The notes: generated by a model not told the origin, from the letters alone. Shown: positions 27,618 to 37,981, counted from the first letter of the stretch. The stretch: DNA of 64,000 nt from an uncultured Pelagibacteraceae bacterium (GCA_902540235.1 CACBLI010000006.1:31352-95351); one strand, 5' to 3'. Translations and numbers: made by a program.

Positions 27618-28090
27618 ATATATTTTACATCTTTAATTTCAAAGTTTTTTTTGCCTGCTGGGGTAATGATTTCAACCAAATCATTTTTATTTTTTCCAAT
27701 CAAACCTTTTCCAATAGGTGACTGAAAATAAATTAATTTTTCTTTTAAATTAGCCTCATCTTTTCCCACAATTTTATAATTTATTTTATCTCCAGTATCT
27801 AAATTTTCTAAATAAACCGTTGAGCCAAAAATCACTTTACCATCATTGGTTAATTTTGTGACATCGATTACATTTGCTCGAGCAATTATATCGTTTATTT
27901 CAGTAATTCGACCCTCATTATGAGATTGCTCCTCTTTGGCCGCATGATATTCTGCGTTTTCTTTCAAGTCGCCATGCGATCTTGCCTCTGCGATTGCAGC
28001 AACTATTTCAGGTCGTTTTTTTTCTTTTAGAAAAACCAATTCTTCTTTTAATTTTTCTAATCCATTTAAAGTAATTGGTTCTTTATTCAT
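27614..28090 (-). CDS. greA: Transcription elongation factor GreA
   Basis: Stimulates RNA polymerase to cleave backtracked transcripts. It has 158 residues from the ATG at 28090 ([18 protein letters not shown]); six further in-frame codons upstream overlap hemF and are not family-like. The N-terminal coiled coil carries the acidic tip in [22 protein letters not shown]. The C-terminal FKBP-like domain has [18 protein letters not shown]. It begins just after the hemF stop. Confidence 0.97.
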   Translation of the reverse strand: MNKEPITLNGLEKLKEELVFLKEKKRPEIVAAIAEARSHGDLKENAEYHAAKEEQSHNEGRITEINDIIARANVIDVTKLTNDGKVIFGSTVYLENLDTGDKINYKIVGKDEANLKEKLIYFQSPIGKGLIGKNKNDLVEIITPAGKKNFEIKDVKYI

Positions 28091-28091
28091 A

Positions 28092-28919
28092 TTATTTCCA
28101 TTTAGCAAGTGGAGGAAGTGACATTAAAATACCTTCAGTATTTCCTCCAGTTTGTAATCCAAATTTAGTTCCTCTATCATAAAGCAAGTTAAACTCAGCA
28201 TATCTACCTCTTTTAATATATTGAGCCTCTTTATCTTTGGCCGTCCATTTTTTTTTTACTTTTTTAGATATTATATTATTGAAAATAAATTGAAATGTTA
28301 CTCCAACATCTCTTACAAATTTAAAATCTTGGTCAAAATTATCTTTTTTATAATCAAAAAAAATTCCCCCTATACCTCTAGGCTCTTTCCTATGGGGTAA
28401 ATAAAAGTATTCATCGCACCATTTTTTATATCTTTTATAAAAATTTTTATTGTGTCGATCACACATTTTTTTTAATATCTTATGAAAATTTTCCTTTTCT
28501 TTTTTATCATACTTTGACGGTGTTACATCCATTCCTCCACCAAACCAACCATATGTTGTATTAATATATCGAGTGTTGAAATGCATAGCTGGAATTAGAG
28601 GATTTCGCATGTGCATAACAACCGAAATTCCTGACGCCCAGAATCTTGGATCTTTTTTAGCACCAGGTATATTTTTTTGAAACTCTTTTGGAAATTTTCC
28701 ATAAACTTTTGAAAAATTCACCCCAACTTTTTCAAACACCTTTCCATTTTGAAGTATTCTATATTCACCTCCACCTTCATCTTTTTTATAACTTCTTTTC
28801 CAGCTTGTAGATATAAATTTTGATTTATTATTTTCAATTCTTACTATATCTTCGCAAAAAGCATTCTGAAGTGTTTTAAACCAATTACTAACAAGATCTC
28901 TCTTAATCTCTAAGTTCAT
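28092..28919 (-). CDS. hemF: Oxygen-dependent coproporphyrinogen III oxidase
   Basis: Heme-pathway enzyme using O2 to form protoporphyrinogen IX. It has 275 residues. The conserved segments [11 protein letters not shown] with the [10 protein letters not shown] motif (about residues 123-140), [10 protein letters not shown] (about 185) and the C-terminal [18 protein letters not shown] then [13 protein letters not shown] [15 protein letters not shown] are all seen. An O2-dependent form fits an obligate aerobe. It lies 1 bp after trmL in a three-gene minus-strand group. Confidence 0.97.
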   Translation of the reverse strand: MNLEIKRDLVSNWFKTLQNAFCEDIVRIENNKSKFISTSWKRSYKKDEGGGEYRILQNGKVFEKVGVNFSKVYGKFPKEFQKNIPGAKKDPRFWASGISVVMHMRNPLIPAMHFNTRYINTTYGWFGGGMDVTPSKYDKKEKENFHKILKKMCDRHNKNFYKRYKKWCDEYFYLPHRKEPRGIGGIFFDYKKDNFDQDFKFVRDVGVTFQFIFNNIISKKVKKKWTAKDKEAQYIKRGRYAEFNLLYDRGTKFGLQTGGNTEGILMSLPPLAKWK

Positions 28920-28920
28920 A

Positions 28921-29394
28921 TTAAAAAAATTTTGTTTGTTTCAAACTTTCAGCCAAGACAATAGCCACAGCAGTTGCAAGATTTAATGAACGTTTATTAT
29001 TTTTCATAGGTATCTTCAAACGATTTTTAATTAATTTATGGATTCTTTCAGGAACTCCCGCACTTTCTCTTCCAAATAAAATTGTATCATTTTCTTCAAA
29101 TTTAAATTTAGTATAAGATATAGATGCTTTAGTCGTCATCAATACAATTCTTTGATTCTCTTTAGATTTAAGAAATTCATTAAAACTTTTGTGAAATTTT
29201 ATGTTTTTCTCTTCAATATAATCCATTACTACCCTTTTAAACCTCTTGTCACTCAATAAAAAACCACAAGGTTCTATAATTTCTAAATTTGCCCCCAAAC
29301 ATGCACAAGTTCTTATTATTGCGGCTGTATTTTGAGGTATATCTGGTTCAAATAATGCAATTTTTGGCCCAAGATCTATTGATTTCTGTGTCAT
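28921..29394 (-). CDS. trmL: tRNA (cytidine/uridine-2'-O-)-methyltransferase TrmL-like (SPOUT)
   Basis: SpoU-class RNA methyltransferase modifying the wobble base of tRNA-Leu in E. coli. It has 157 residues with the knotted SPOUT fold: FEPDIPQNTAAIIRTCACLG near the N-terminus, TILFGRESAGVPERIH (about residue 105) and IPMKNNKRSLNLATAVAIVL (about 128), the three motifs of the family. Its start faces petA with 90 bp between. Specific tRNA targets cannot be read from sequence. Confidence 0.9.
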   Translation of the reverse strand: MTQKSIDLGPKIALFEPDIPQNTAAIIRTCACLGANLEIIEPCGFLLSDKRFKRVVMDYIEEKNIKFHKSFNEFLKSKENQRIVLMTTKASISYTKFKFEENDTILFGRESAGVPERIHKLIKNRLKIPMKNNKRSLNLATAVAIVLAESLKQTKFF

Positions 29395-29484
29395 TCTATC
29401 AGTAGTAAATTCAGTATTTTATATTATATGAATTCTTATATTTAAGTAGAAAAAATCAATATTGAGTATATTTAATAATTATTA

Positions 29485-29994
29485 ATGTCAGAAAAAAAAA
29501 CTAAAAGAAGAGATTTTTTATTTACAGCTACATATGCTGTTGGTGCAGTAGGTGCTGCGGCTGTGGTCTGGCCTATGATAGACCAGATGAATCCAGATGC
29601 CTCGGTTAAGGCATTGGCTAGCACTGAAGTTGATATTAGCTCAATGGACCCTGGAAAAACTATAACTGTATTATGGAGAGGTAAGCCAGTTTTTATTAGA
29701 AGAAGAACGCAACAAGAAATTGCTGAAGCAAAAGCTGTTAATTTAAAAGATTTAAAACATCCTGAAAAAGATGAAGATCGAGCTAAAAATCCTGAGTGGC
29801 TTGTAATGCTTGGTGTCTGCACACATTTAGGTTGTGTGCCCTTAGATCAAAAAGGAGATTATAACGGCTGGTTCTGTCCTTGTCATGGATCACATTATGA
29901 TATATCAGGCAGAATAAGAAAAGGTCCAGCACCAACAAATATGGAAATACCTGAATATAAGTTTGTAAACACTAATACAATTAAAATTGGATAA
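29485..29994 (+). CDS. petA: Ubiquinol-cytochrome c reductase Rieske iron-sulfur subunit
   Basis: High-potential 2Fe-2S subunit of the bc1 complex. It has 169 residues. The N-terminus [10 protein letters not shown] with a following helix is a twin-arginine-type anchor. Cluster ligands are in CTHLGCVPL (about residue 112) and CPCHGSHYD (about 131). [14 protein letters not shown] near the end is typical. It heads petABC; petB starts 5 bp after its stop. Confidence 0.97.
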   Translation: MSEKKTKRRDFLFTATYAVGAVGAAAVVWPMIDQMNPDASVKALASTEVDISSMDPGKTITVLWRGKPVFIRRRTQQEIAEAKAVNLKDLKHPEKDEDRAKNPEWLVMLGVCTHLGCVPLDQKGDYNGWFCPCHGSHYDISGRIRKGPAPTNMEIPEYKFVNTNTIKIG

Positions 29995-29999
29995 ACTTT

Positions 30000-31262
30000 A
30001 TGAGTGATCACGAATATACCCCTAAGTCAAAATTTGGAAAGTGGTTTAATGATAGATTACCTTTGCTCACATTAGCAAGCCATCTGACTGATTATCCTAC
30101 GCCGAAAAACTTAAACTATTGGTGGACATTTGGTGGAATACTTACTTTCTGTTTAATTACTCAAATCGTAACTGGATTAGTCTTGGCAATGCATTACATT
30201 GCTCATGCAGACATGGCATTTGACAGCGTAGAGCACATCATGAGAAATGTAAACTACGGATGGTTAATAAGGTACATTCACGCAAATGGAGCTTCAATGT
30301 TTTTCTTAGCAGTATATATTCATATATTTAGATCTTTATTTTATGGATCTTATAAATCTCCCCGGGAGATTATTTGGATCATAGGTATAATAATATATTT
30401 ACTCATGATGGCAGCAGCTTTCTTAGGTTATGTTCTTCCATGGGGGCAAATGAGTTTTTGGGGAGCAACTGTTATAACTAATTTATTTAGTGCTATTCCA
30501 CTTGTTGGTGAAGGTATAGTAACCTGGTTATGGGGAGGTTATTCGGTTGACAATCCAACATTAACTAGATTTTTTACACTGCACTACTTAATTCCCTTCT
30601 TAATATTAGGTTTAGTAGTGTTGCATATATGGGCCTTGCATGTTCCAGGTAATAATAATCCTGTTGGGATTGATATTAAAAAACCTTCTAAAGATACTGT
30701 TCCATTTCATCCTTACATAGTAATCAAAGATGGTTTTGCTCTACTTATGTTTATGATTGTTTTTGCATTCTTTGTTTTTTACACCCCAAATATTCTAGGA
30801 CATGCAGATAATTACATTGAAGCAAATCCATTGGTAACTCCTGCGCATATAGTCCCAGAATGGTACCTTTTACCATTTTATGCGATATTAAGATCTGTTC
30901 CAGATAAACTTTTGGGTGTAGTTGCGATGTTGTCAGCAATTCTTATTCTAGCAGCTTTACCTTGGCTTGATACATCTAAGATTAGATCTGCAGTCTTTAG
31001 ACCATTATACAGACAATTTTACTGGATCTTGGTCGCTGACGTTTTGATTTTAGGTTATGTAGGTGCTATGCCAGCTGAAGGATTGTATTTATTAGTTGCA
31101 AGAGTGGCTACGGCCTACTATTTCCTACATTTTTTAGTTGTTCTACCAATTTTAGGTTATAAGGAGAAAACTTTGCCTGTTCCATTAAGTATTACTGAGC
31201 CTGTGCTAGGTGGATCCCCTAATTTAGCTTTGGCTAAGAACAAGGAAAATTTTAAAGATTAG
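30000..31262 (+). CDS. petB: Cytochrome b of the bc1 complex
   Basis: Membrane core of the bc1 complex carrying two b hemes. It has 420 residues with eight helices. Heme ligands lie in [13 protein letters not shown] and [19 protein letters not shown] (first pair) and [24 protein letters not shown] (second pair; read as two short blocks). The quinol-site PEWY motif is in [12 protein letters not shown] (about residue 280). [16 protein letters not shown] is also conserved. The final codon overlaps the GTG start of petC. Confidence 0.97.
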   Translation: MSDHEYTPKSKFGKWFNDRLPLLTLASHLTDYPTPKNLNYWWTFGGILTFCLITQIVTGLVLAMHYIAHADMAFDSVEHIMRNVNYGWLIRYIHANGASMFFLAVYIHIFRSLFYGSYKSPREIIWIIGIIIYLLMMAAAFLGYVLPWGQMSFWGATVITNLFSAIPLVGEGIVTWLWGGYSVDNPTLTRFFTLHYLIPFLILGLVVLHIWALHVPGNNNPVGIDIKKPSKDTVPFHPYIVIKDGFALLMFMIVFAFFVFYTPNILGHADNYIEANPLVTPAHIVPEWYLLPFYAILRSVPDKLLGVVAMLSAILILAALPWLDTSKIRSAVFRPLYRQFYWILVADVLILGYVGAMPAEGLYLLVARVATAYYFLHFLVVLPILGYKEKTLPVPLSITEPVLGGSPNLALAKNKENFKD

Positions 31263-32041
31263 TGAAAAATTTTTTAAGAATATTTTTAATCACGAGTTTA
31301 GTTTTTGGAATTTCTGTAAAATCTAATTCAGCTGAAAAGATTGAATACTTAACAACTGATTGGAGTTTTAAAGGTCTTTTTGGAAAGTTTGATAGGGGAG
31401 CATTACAAAGAGGTTATCAAGTTTATACTGAGGTATGTTCGTCTTGTCACTCTATGAAATATCTAAGTTATAGGAATTTAGCCGAAAAGGGTGGACCAGA
31501 ATTTTCGATAGCAGAAGCTAAAGCGATAGCTGCATCTTTTGAGGTCACTGATGGACCTAATGATGATGGAGAAATGTTTACAAGACCAGGTAAATTATCT
31601 GACAAATTTGTAATGCCTTATGATAATGTTAAAGCAGCTCAAGCCGCAAATGGCGGTGCATATCCACCAGATATGTCAGTGCTCGTTAAAGCAAGAGGAG
31701 GTGGGGTCGATTACATCTACTCTTTACTTCAAGGTTATGAAGATCCACCAGTGGGAATGAGTTTAGATGATGGAGTTTATTATAATAAATATATGTATGG
31801 TAACAAAATAAAAATGGCCAATCAGCTTTCTGACGGGCTCGTTGAGTATGGAGATGGCACAACAGCATCAATTGAACAAATGTCAAAAGATGTTACTACA
31901 TTCTTAATGTGGGCAGCAGAGCCACATCTTGAGTCACGTCACCAGATGGGCTTCAAGGCGATAGTTTATTTAATTATTTTAACAATTTTGGTTTATTTTA
32001 GCATGAAAAAGATATGGTCACGTATTGAAACGGAAGTTTAA
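31262..32041 (+). CDS. petC: Cytochrome c1 of the bc1 complex
   Basis: Membrane-anchored c-type cytochrome passing electrons from the Rieske centre to cytochrome c. It has 259 residues with a GTG start at 31262 inside the petB stop. A signal peptide (about 1-24) is followed by the heme site CSSCH (about residue 59) with SMKYLSYRNL, the likely Met-ligand region around KFVMPYDN or a later Met, and a C-terminal anchor (IVYLIILTILVYFSMKKIW). Its last 24 bp overlap the 3' end of convergent ychF. Confidence 0.96.
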   Translation: MKNFLRIFLITSLVFGISVKSNSAEKIEYLTTDWSFKGLFGKFDRGALQRGYQVYTEVCSSCHSMKYLSYRNLAEKGGPEFSIAEAKAIAASFEVTDGPNDDGEMFTRPGKLSDKFVMPYDNVKAAQAANGGAYPPDMSVLVKARGGGVDYIYSLLQGYEDPPVGMSLDDGVYYNKYMYGNKIKMANQLSDGLVEYGDGTTASIEQMSKDVTTFLMWAAEPHLESRHQMGFKAIVYLIILTILVYFSMKKIWSRIETEV

Positions 32042-33091
32042 AACGTCGCCATCTTTCACAATATAGTCTTTTCCTTCAAGTCTCATTTTACCGTTTGATT
32101 TTGCATTCAACCAGCCATCATTTGAAATAAAATCATCATATGAAATAGTTTCTGCTCTAATAAAACCTTTCTCAAAATCTGTATGAATTTCTCCAGCAGC
32201 TTGAGGAGCCTTACAATTTTTTTCTATTGTCCACGCTCTGGTTTCCTCAGGACCAGAAGTGAAATAAGTGTCAAGCTCAAGGATTTGATACCCTTTTTTT
32301 ATTAACATATTTAACCCTGTCTCTTTTAATCCAATCATTTCCATATAATTTTTTTTTTCGTGTACCTCTAAATTATTAATTTGATTTTCTATATCTGCTG
32401 AAATAATTAACGTATTATCACTTCCGAATTTTGAGATAAATTTTTTAGTATAATCGTTTCCATTTTGAATACTTTTCTCATCAACATTACATACAAATAT
32501 TTTAGGTTTTAAAGATAATAGTCCACTTTGATTAATCTGTTTTTTTTCAAACTGAGACCTCAAACTTGAGATATCTTTATCATTATTTAGACAGTCTAGA
32601 CTTGTTTCAAGAATTTTTAATTGAACGCTCTCTAAGTTTTTTTTATTATTTTTCTCTAATCTTTTTTGTATAGACTCAAGATCGGCTAACATCATTTCAG
32701 TCTCAATTATCTCCAAGTCTCTAACTGGATTTACATTTGGATTTACATTTTGGATATCACTAGAGTCGAAGCATCTTATAAGATGTATGATTGCATCAAC
32801 CTCTCTAATGTGAGAGAGGAATTTATTTCCTAAACCTTCACCTTTTGATGCTCCTTTTACTAAACCAGCAATATCAACAAATGAAATAGTTGTATTGATA
32901 ATTTTTTTTGAATTTGAAATTTTCGCTAAATTCTTAAGTCTAATATCTGGAACAGGAACAACACCAACATTTGGCTCTATTGTGCAAAATGGAAAATTTG
33001 CAGCTTGTGCTTTGCTAGAATTTGTTAGTGCATTAAATAAAGTTGATTTACCAACATTTGGCATTCCAACTATTCCACATTTAAAACTCAT
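32018..33091 (-). CDS. ychF: Ribosome-binding ATPase YchF (Obg-related)
   Basis: P-loop ATPase of the OBG family binding ribosomes, a translation or stress regulator. It has 357 residues. G1 is VGMPNVGKSTLFNAL (residues about 7-21), FPFCTIEPNVGVVPVPD is switch I, and FVDIAGLVKGASKGEGLGN is G3. The C-terminal TGS domain includes AAGEIHTDFEKGFIRAE. Its last codons overlap petC by 24 bp on opposite strands. Its ATG shares the last base position with the pth stop. Confidence 0.97.
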   Translation of the reverse strand: MSFKCGIVGMPNVGKSTLFNALTNSSKAQAANFPFCTIEPNVGVVPVPDIRLKNLAKISNSKKIINTTISFVDIAGLVKGASKGEGLGNKFLSHIREVDAIIHLIRCFDSSDIQNVNPNVNPVRDLEIIETEMMLADLESIQKRLEKNNKKNLESVQLKILETSLDCLNNDKDISSLRSQFEKKQINQSGLLSLKPKIFVCNVDEKSIQNGNDYTKKFISKFGSDNTLIISADIENQINNLEVHEKKNYMEMIGLKETGLNMLIKKGYQILELDTYFTSGPEETRAWTIEKNCKAPQAAGEIHTDFEKGFIRAETISYDDFISNDGWLNAKSNGKMRLEGKDYIVKDGDVLNFRFNT

Positions 33092-33651
33092 TATTTATTA
33101 TTAACTGTACTAGAAAATAGGTCTAATTTTTTATCAACAAGAATAGAAATTGACTCTGTAATATTTTCAGTAATTTTGTCTATACCAATAGTTTCATCAT
33201 CATCAAAATTTTGTAGAACATAATCTGCTACCTCTATTGAACCTTTTGGTTTTCCGATTCCTATTCTAACCCTTGAATAATCTTTGCCAATAAATTTATC
33301 AATTGAGGCAACTCCATTATGACCTGCGCTTGATCCCCCAAATTTAGTTTTGATTTTTCCAAATTCTACGTCTAAATCGTCATGAAAAACAATTACATCT
33401 TGTGCATCAATCTTAAAATACTCAATTAATTCTCTTATACAAATCCCCGAGTTGTTCATAAACGTCAATGGTTTGATAGCATAAACTTTTTTATTCGCTA
33501 TATTTCCAGTTGTGAGAAGACCTTTAAATTTAGGTTTTTGTTTGGATAAATTAAATTTTTTATTAATACAATCTATGATTTTGAAACCAACATTGTGCCT
33601 ATTATTTTCACTGTCAGGAGTTGGATTGCCTAATCCTACAAATAAAATCAT
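33091..33651 (-). CDS. pth: Peptidyl-tRNA hydrolase
   Basis: Recycles peptidyl-tRNA. It has 186 residues. FVGLGNPTPDSENNRHNVGF contains the conserved Asn and catalytic His (about residue 20), KPLTFMNNSGICIREL the substrate Asn (about 67), and VIVFHDDLDVEFGKIK with GGSSAGHNGVASID (about 90-120) the remaining site. It lies between rplY and ychF, the classic rplY-pth-ychF order. Confidence 0.97.
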   Translation of the reverse strand: MILFVGLGNPTPDSENNRHNVGFKIIDCINKKFNLSKQKPKFKGLLTTGNIANKKVYAIKPLTFMNNSGICIRELIEYFKIDAQDVIVFHDDLDVEFGKIKTKFGGSSAGHNGVASIDKFIGKDYSRVRIGIGKPKGSIEVADYVLQNFDDDETIGIDKITENITESISILVDKKLDLFSSTVNNK

Positions 33652-33684
33652 GAGTTAACTAAACTTATTTTCAATTTTTATTAT

Positions 33685-34425
33685 TTATTTTTTTTCTTCA
33701 GGAGGTTTTTTTTCGGCAGATTTTTTTTCATCAGGTTTCTTATCACCAACTTCTTGTTTGTCTCCTTTAGCTGAGTCTGATGAAGTTTTGTCACCATCTG
33801 CTGCAGCTTCAATTCCTTCTTCACCTTCCGCTGCTTCTGCCTCTGCTGGTTTTTCTGGTTCTTTAATAACAGTTGGAGCTGCAAGTGTGGCTATTACAAA
33901 GTCTCTGCCTTGTATTGTTGGAGTTACTTCTGAGTCTAATTTTATAGAGGAAATCTTGAAGCTTTCTCCAATATCAACACCATCAAGATCAATGGTTAAA
34001 TTTTTAGGTATTTTTTCACTTGGACAATTTAATTCAACTTTCCTTCTTACTATATTTAGAACTCCTCCTCTTTTCAAACCTGGTGATTTTTCATGATTAA
34101 TAAAATTAACTGGTACTTCAATTTTTATTTTCACACCAGGCAATATTCTTAAAAAATCTACATGAGTAGGCTCATCGCTTAAAATATGATACTTGATTTC
34201 CCTTGGTAAAACATTTTGAGATTTTCCATCAACTATTAATGTAATAATATTTGATAAAAAATTTTCCTTATCAATCAAAGTTTTCAATAATTTTTTTGAA
34301 ACAGATATTTTTTGGTTTTGATCTTTTCCACCGTAAATAATACCAGGCACATTTCCACTATCTCTAATAGCATTTAATTGACCTTTAGTTGAATTATTTC
34401 TGATGCTTGCTTCTAACGAATTCAT
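33685..34425 (-). CDS. rplY: 50S ribosomal protein L25, long Ctc form
   Basis: Binds 5S rRNA in the large subunit. It has 246 residues: an N-terminal L25 domain (MNSLEASIRNNSTKGQLNAI, IIYGGKDQN), a C-terminal beta domain (VPVNFINHEKSPGLKRGGVL, then ELNCPSEKIP), and a tail of about 60 residues made almost only of Ala, Glu, Lys, Asp, Pro and Ser. The tail is low-complexity and probably disordered. Upstream is prs and downstream pth, the usual order. Confidence 0.95.
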   Translation of the reverse strand: MNSLEASIRNNSTKGQLNAIRDSGNVPGIIYGGKDQNQKISVSKKLLKTLIDKENFLSNIITLIVDGKSQNVLPREIKYHILSDEPTHVDFLRILPGVKIKIEVPVNFINHEKSPGLKRGGVLNIVRRKVELNCPSEKIPKNLTIDLDGVDIGESFKISSIKLDSEVTPTIQGRDFVIATLAAPTVIKEPEKPAEAEAAEGEEGIEAAADGDKTSSDSAKGDKQEVGDKKPDEKKSAEKKPPEEKK

Positions 34426-34468
34426 AAAAAATAGTTTTTTAAACCATGTTTATAAATAATCAAGGTAA

Positions 34469-35401
34469 TTATTTAAATAAATCAGATACAGATGTTGAAT
34501 TAGAAATTCTTTTTATTGCCTCGCCCATAAGGTTTGAGACAGGTAAAACCTCTATATTTTTAACATTTTTAGTTTTTTGGCTATTATCGATTGTGTCTGT
34601 AATAACCAAATTTTTTATCACTGAATTTTTAATTTTCTTAACAGCATCTCCACTTAGAACTCCATGAGTAATATACACATAGACCTCTTTGGCCCCCCTT
34701 TGTTTTAAAGCTTTGGCGGCATTAACAATTGTACCACCAGAGTCAATTATGTCATCAACAATTATACATGTTTGGTTCCTTACATCCCCAATAACATTCA
34801 TTACTTGTGACTGACCTGGTTTTGGTCTTCTTTTGTCAACAATTGCTAAACCAACATTTAGGAGTTTACCAAGAGCTCTAGCTCTTTCAGTTCCACCTAC
34901 ATCAGGTGCTACACAAATAATTTTTTTACTTTTAATTTGCTTTTTTGCGTGTCTTGCAAATATTGGTGTTGAAAAAAGGTTATCAACAGGAATATCAAAA
35001 AAACCTTGTATTTGTCCAGCATGCAGATCAACTGTAACAACTCTATCTGCACCTGCTTTTGTAATTAAATTTGAAACTAACTTAGCGGAAATAGAAGTTC
35101 TTGGTACAACTTTCCTATCTTGTCTGGCGTATCCAAAATATGGAATGACAGCTGTGATATTTTTTGCTGATGATCTCTTTAGAGCATCTATACAAAGTAA
35201 TAATTCCATTAGGTTATCATTTGCAGGAGATGAGATAGACTGAATGATAAAAATACTATTTCCTCTGATATTTTCATTAATCTCAATGTATATTTCACCA
35301 TCTGCAAATTTTCTTATACTTGAATTTACAAGTTTTGTTTTTAGATATTTAGCAATATTTTTACTGAGTACTTTATTGCTATTTCCAGTTAATAGTTTCA
35401 T
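34469..35401 (-). CDS. prs: Ribose-phosphate pyrophosphokinase (PRPP synthetase)
   Basis: Makes PRPP from ribose-5-phosphate and ATP. It has 310 residues. FADGEIYIEINENIRG, then IPYFGYARQDRK (about residue 95), VDLHAGQIQGFFDIPVDNL (about 127) and the PRPP-binding loop CIIVDDIIDSGGTIVNAA (about 210) are all present. It lies 43 bp upstream of rplY on the same strand and 9 bp after pgeF. Confidence 0.98.
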   Translation of the reverse strand: MKLLTGNSNKVLSKNIAKYLKTKLVNSSIRKFADGEIYIEINENIRGNSIFIIQSISSPANDNLMELLLCIDALKRSSAKNITAVIPYFGYARQDRKVVPRTSISAKLVSNLITKAGADRVVTVDLHAGQIQGFFDIPVDNLFSTPIFARHAKKQIKSKKIICVAPDVGGTERARALGKLLNVGLAIVDKRRPKPGQSQVMNVIGDVRNQTCIIVDDIIDSGGTIVNAAKALKQRGAKEVYVYITHGVLSGDAVKKIKNSVIKNLVITDTIDNSQKTKNVKNIEVLPVSNLMGEAIKRISNSTSVSDLFK

Positions 35402-35410
35402 TGAAAATGT

Positions 35411-36172
35411 TTAATTAATCATAATTATTGAAATATTTCTACCATAATCATCATGTTTTAATTTTAAAGATTGTCTTGCGCTAAAAAAATTATTTTTACT
35501 GTCAAAAGTATCAATTTTTATGACTTCTATGTTTGTAATTTTACTCGATTTTAGTTGAGATTTTATAAAATTAGGCAGATCAAAATGAATTGTGTTTTTT
35601 ATATTTTTAAAAAAAAATTTATTATTTTTATTTTTTTTTAAGAATTTCTTGAGAAAATCTTCTTTAACATTGTAGCTTTTAAGTTGGATACATGGACCAA
35701 TTGCTGCAACAATATTTTTTTCTTTACACCCTTTGTTTAACATAAAATTAACAACTTTTTTAATTATACCTTTATAGACGCTTTTCCATCCAGCGTGAAT
35801 TGCAGCTATCATATTCATTTTTTTATCATATAATAGTACTGGTGCACAATCTGCGGTTAAAACTGCTATAGGTATTCTTTTTTGATCAGTAATAACAGCA
35901 TCAGCTTTAATTTTTTTTTTATTAAATTTAAAATTTTTACTTATATAAATAATCTCGTTACCGTGCATTTGATGCATCAAGAAAATATTTCTAGATTTTT
36001 TACTAATTTTATTTTTTACAATTTTTAAATTATTTTTAATTTTCGATTTAAAATCATTAGACCCAGGTCCGCAATTCAAGCTTCTATAAATTCCATTTGA
36101 TTTGCCTCCTATTCTATTAAAAAAACCGTGATTAATCTTTTTATGCTTGAATAGTAATTTAGAGGTAATCAA
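35411..36172 (-). CDS. pgeF: PgeF/YfiH family protein (multicopper polyphenol oxidase, laccase-like domain)
   Basis: A 253-residue protein of the YfiH/YlmD/LACC1 family. Members have purine nucleoside phosphorylase/deaminase activity, and E. coli PgeF acts as an editing hydrolase for misincorporated peptidoglycan L-Ser. Zinc-site motifs are visible: MHQMHGNEII (His), VLTADCAPVLLYD (Cys, about residue 105) and AAIHAGWKSVYKGII (His, about 125). The ending FFSARQSLKLKHDDYGRNISIIM is also typical. It sits between the MidA-like gene and prs. Confidence 0.88.
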   Translation of the reverse strand: MITSKLLFKHKKINHGFFNRIGGKSNGIYRSLNCGPGSNDFKSKIKNNLKIVKNKISKKSRNIFLMHQMHGNEIIYISKNFKFNKKKIKADAVITDQKRIPIAVLTADCAPVLLYDKKMNMIAAIHAGWKSVYKGIIKKVVNFMLNKGCKEKNIVAAIGPCIQLKSYNVKEDFLKKFLKKNKNNKFFFKNIKNTIHFDLPNFIKSQLKSSKITNIEVIKIDTFDSKNNFFSARQSLKLKHDDYGRNISIIMIN

Positions 36173-36174
36173 TT

Positions 36175-37221
36175 CTAAAAACCAAGATTAAAATTATTTT
36201 TTTTATCTTTGATAAACATTACTTTAAATAAAGTACCCATTTGTTTTTCATCAATAAGTCGATTTAATCTGTAAAAGATATCAGCTTTTTTCAAAAAATC
36301 TTTATCTCTCGAAATTAATTCGGCCCTCTGCTTTATCCCCATTTTTATCAAAAAATTTTTTTGAGTATTAAAATTATTTTTTAACCCACCCAATTTTTTT
36401 GTAAATTTTTCAAATAACTCAAAATTTATATTATGTGTAATATCTGCATTGCCAATATTCTTTAAAATATTGGCAAATTTGTGATTAGATACTGCCTGTA
36501 AAGTATTTTTCATTTTTTTGTCGAAATTACCGTAATCTATAAGCAATATTCCTCCATTATTCTTTTTGATTATATTGGAAATTTTTTTTAAATAATTTAA
36601 ACCAGTCTCAGAGCACTCAATAAAATCTTGATTTTCTGAAATTTTAAAATTTATTTTTTTCTCGAATTTTTTTATATCAGTTTTTTTTTCAATAAATGAG
36701 GCTTTAGATAAACTCTCAAAATTAACAAATTTTTCGTACCAAATATTTTTATATTTTCTGAATTGTTTTATTGGCATTGCATCAAAAAATTCATTTGCAA
36801 TAAATATACATGGATTTTTTTTTATTTTATTAATTTGAGACACCCAAGAGATTTTATATTTCGATAATTTTTTTTTTTGTAACTTAATTAAAGTTGGACT
36901 TTTTTCATGAATTACAAAATTGCAGGATTTTAGAAATGATGGAAAATTTTGGAAACTCTCTAACATTATTTTCATCATTTCACCATTTCCAGCTCCGAGT
37001 TCAACTAAATTAAATTTTTTTGGAGCTCTTAGGTTTTTCCAAAAACTGATAATCCAAATAGCTATCATTTCAGAAAAAAGTCTTGAGACATTTGGCGCTG
37101 TTATAAAATCACCTTTTTTGCCAAAAGGATCCTTTTTCATATAAAAACCAAATTTCTTGTCATATAGAGATAAATTTATAAATTTATCTAAAGGAAGTTC
37201 ACAACTCTTTTTTTTTATCAT
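36175..37221 (-). CDS. SAM-dependent methyltransferase, MidA/NDUFAF7 family (COG1565)
   Basis: A 348-residue class I methyltransferase. The N-terminal LPLDKFINLSLYDKKFGFYM is the COG1565 start. GDFITAPNVSRLFSEMIA follows, and the SAM site is NLVELGAGNGEMMKIML (about residue 71). IFIANEFFDAMPIKQF (about 139) is the diagnostic NEFxDALPxxQF-type motif. Mitochondrial NDUFAF7 methylates an arginine of complex I; the bacterial substrate is less certain. It overlaps lgt by 23 bp, an lgt-MidA-pgeF order found in other alphaproteobacteria. Confidence 0.9.
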   Translation of the reverse strand: MIKKKSCELPLDKFINLSLYDKKFGFYMKKDPFGKKGDFITAPNVSRLFSEMIAIWIISFWKNLRAPKKFNLVELGAGNGEMMKIMLESFQNFPSFLKSCNFVIHEKSPTLIKLQKKKLSKYKISWVSQINKIKKNPCIFIANEFFDAMPIKQFRKYKNIWYEKFVNFESLSKASFIEKKTDIKKFEKKINFKISENQDFIECSETGLNYLKKISNIIKKNNGGILLIDYGNFDKKMKNTLQAVSNHKFANILKNIGNADITHNINFELFEKFTKKLGGLKNNFNTQKNFLIKMGIKQRAELISRDKDFLKKADIFYRLNRLIDEKQMGTLFKVMFIKDKKNNFNLGF

Positions 37222-37981
37222 ATTTTCGGATAACTAAATATGTTCCAAATAACAAAAATACAAAACTAATTATTTGTCCCATCGTCAGATTAAGTAATAA
37301 ATAACCTAGTTGTTCATCTGGCACTCGAAAAAACTCTATTGTAAATCTAAAAATTGAGTAAAAAATTAAAAATAAACTTGAAATAAAACCTGGAGCATTA
37401 TTAGTTTTTTTTTTATGGAAATATATTAAAATTAAAAAAAGAACAAATCCCTCAAAAAACGCTTCATATAATTGTGAAGGATGTCTGTATAAATTATCAA
37501 TACTATTAAATTTCACTCCCCAGGGCAGACTTGTCTCTTTTCCATATAATTCTGAGTTTATAAAATTTGAAATTCGCCCTAAAAAAATACCAACCGGAGC
37601 AACTAAGGAAATAATATCTAGGTAACTATAAAAGTTTTGTTTATTCTTTTTTGCAAACCAAATACTAATAATAATTATTCCTATCACTCCACCATGAAAA
37701 GACATACCTCCCTCCCATATTTTTAAAATATTTATAGGGTTATTCAAATAATAATCTAAATTATAGAATATTACATAACCTAGTCTTCCACCTACAATAA
37801 TTCCAACAATAAGATATGTAACGTAATCATCAAACCTTTTTTTAATTTCCTGGTCATAAATAAAAAATTTTTTAGCTAAAACCCAACCTATTAATATTCC
37901 AAAAATATAGGACAGTGAGTACCATCTTATTTCTATTGAAAAAAAATTAATTGCTACTGGGTCAAAATTATTAATGAACAT
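37199..37981 (-). CDS. lgt: Prolipoprotein diacylglyceryl transferase
   Basis: Inner-membrane enzyme attaching diacylglyceryl to the Cys of lipoproteins. It has 260 residues with seven helices. GGRLGYVIFYN (about residue 61), the MSFHGGVIGIIII His motif (about 93) and GIFLGRISNFINSELYGK (the Lgt signature with Arg and Asn, about 130) are clear. HPSQLYEAFFEG follows. Its start faces the ubiK-like gene with 44 bp between. Confidence 0.97.
   Translation of the reverse strand: MFINNFDPVAINFFSIEIRWYSLSYIFGILIGWVLAKKFFIYDQEIKKRFDDYVTYLIVGIIVGGRLGYVIFYNLDYYLNNPINILKIWEGGMSFHGGVIGIIIISIWFAKKNKQNFYSYLDIISLVAPVGIFLGRISNFINSELYGKETSLPWGVKFNSIDNLYRHPSQLYEAFFEGFVLFLILIYFHKKKTNNAPGFISSLFLIFYSIFRFTIEFFRVPDEQLGYLLLNLTMGQIISFVFLLFGTYLVIRKYDKKKEL

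Noticed and set aside
33681..34096. Opposite-strand and alternate-frame ORFs across the rplY tail
   Set aside because: They mirror the low-complexity Ala/Glu/Lys tail of L25 and have no recognisable family features.
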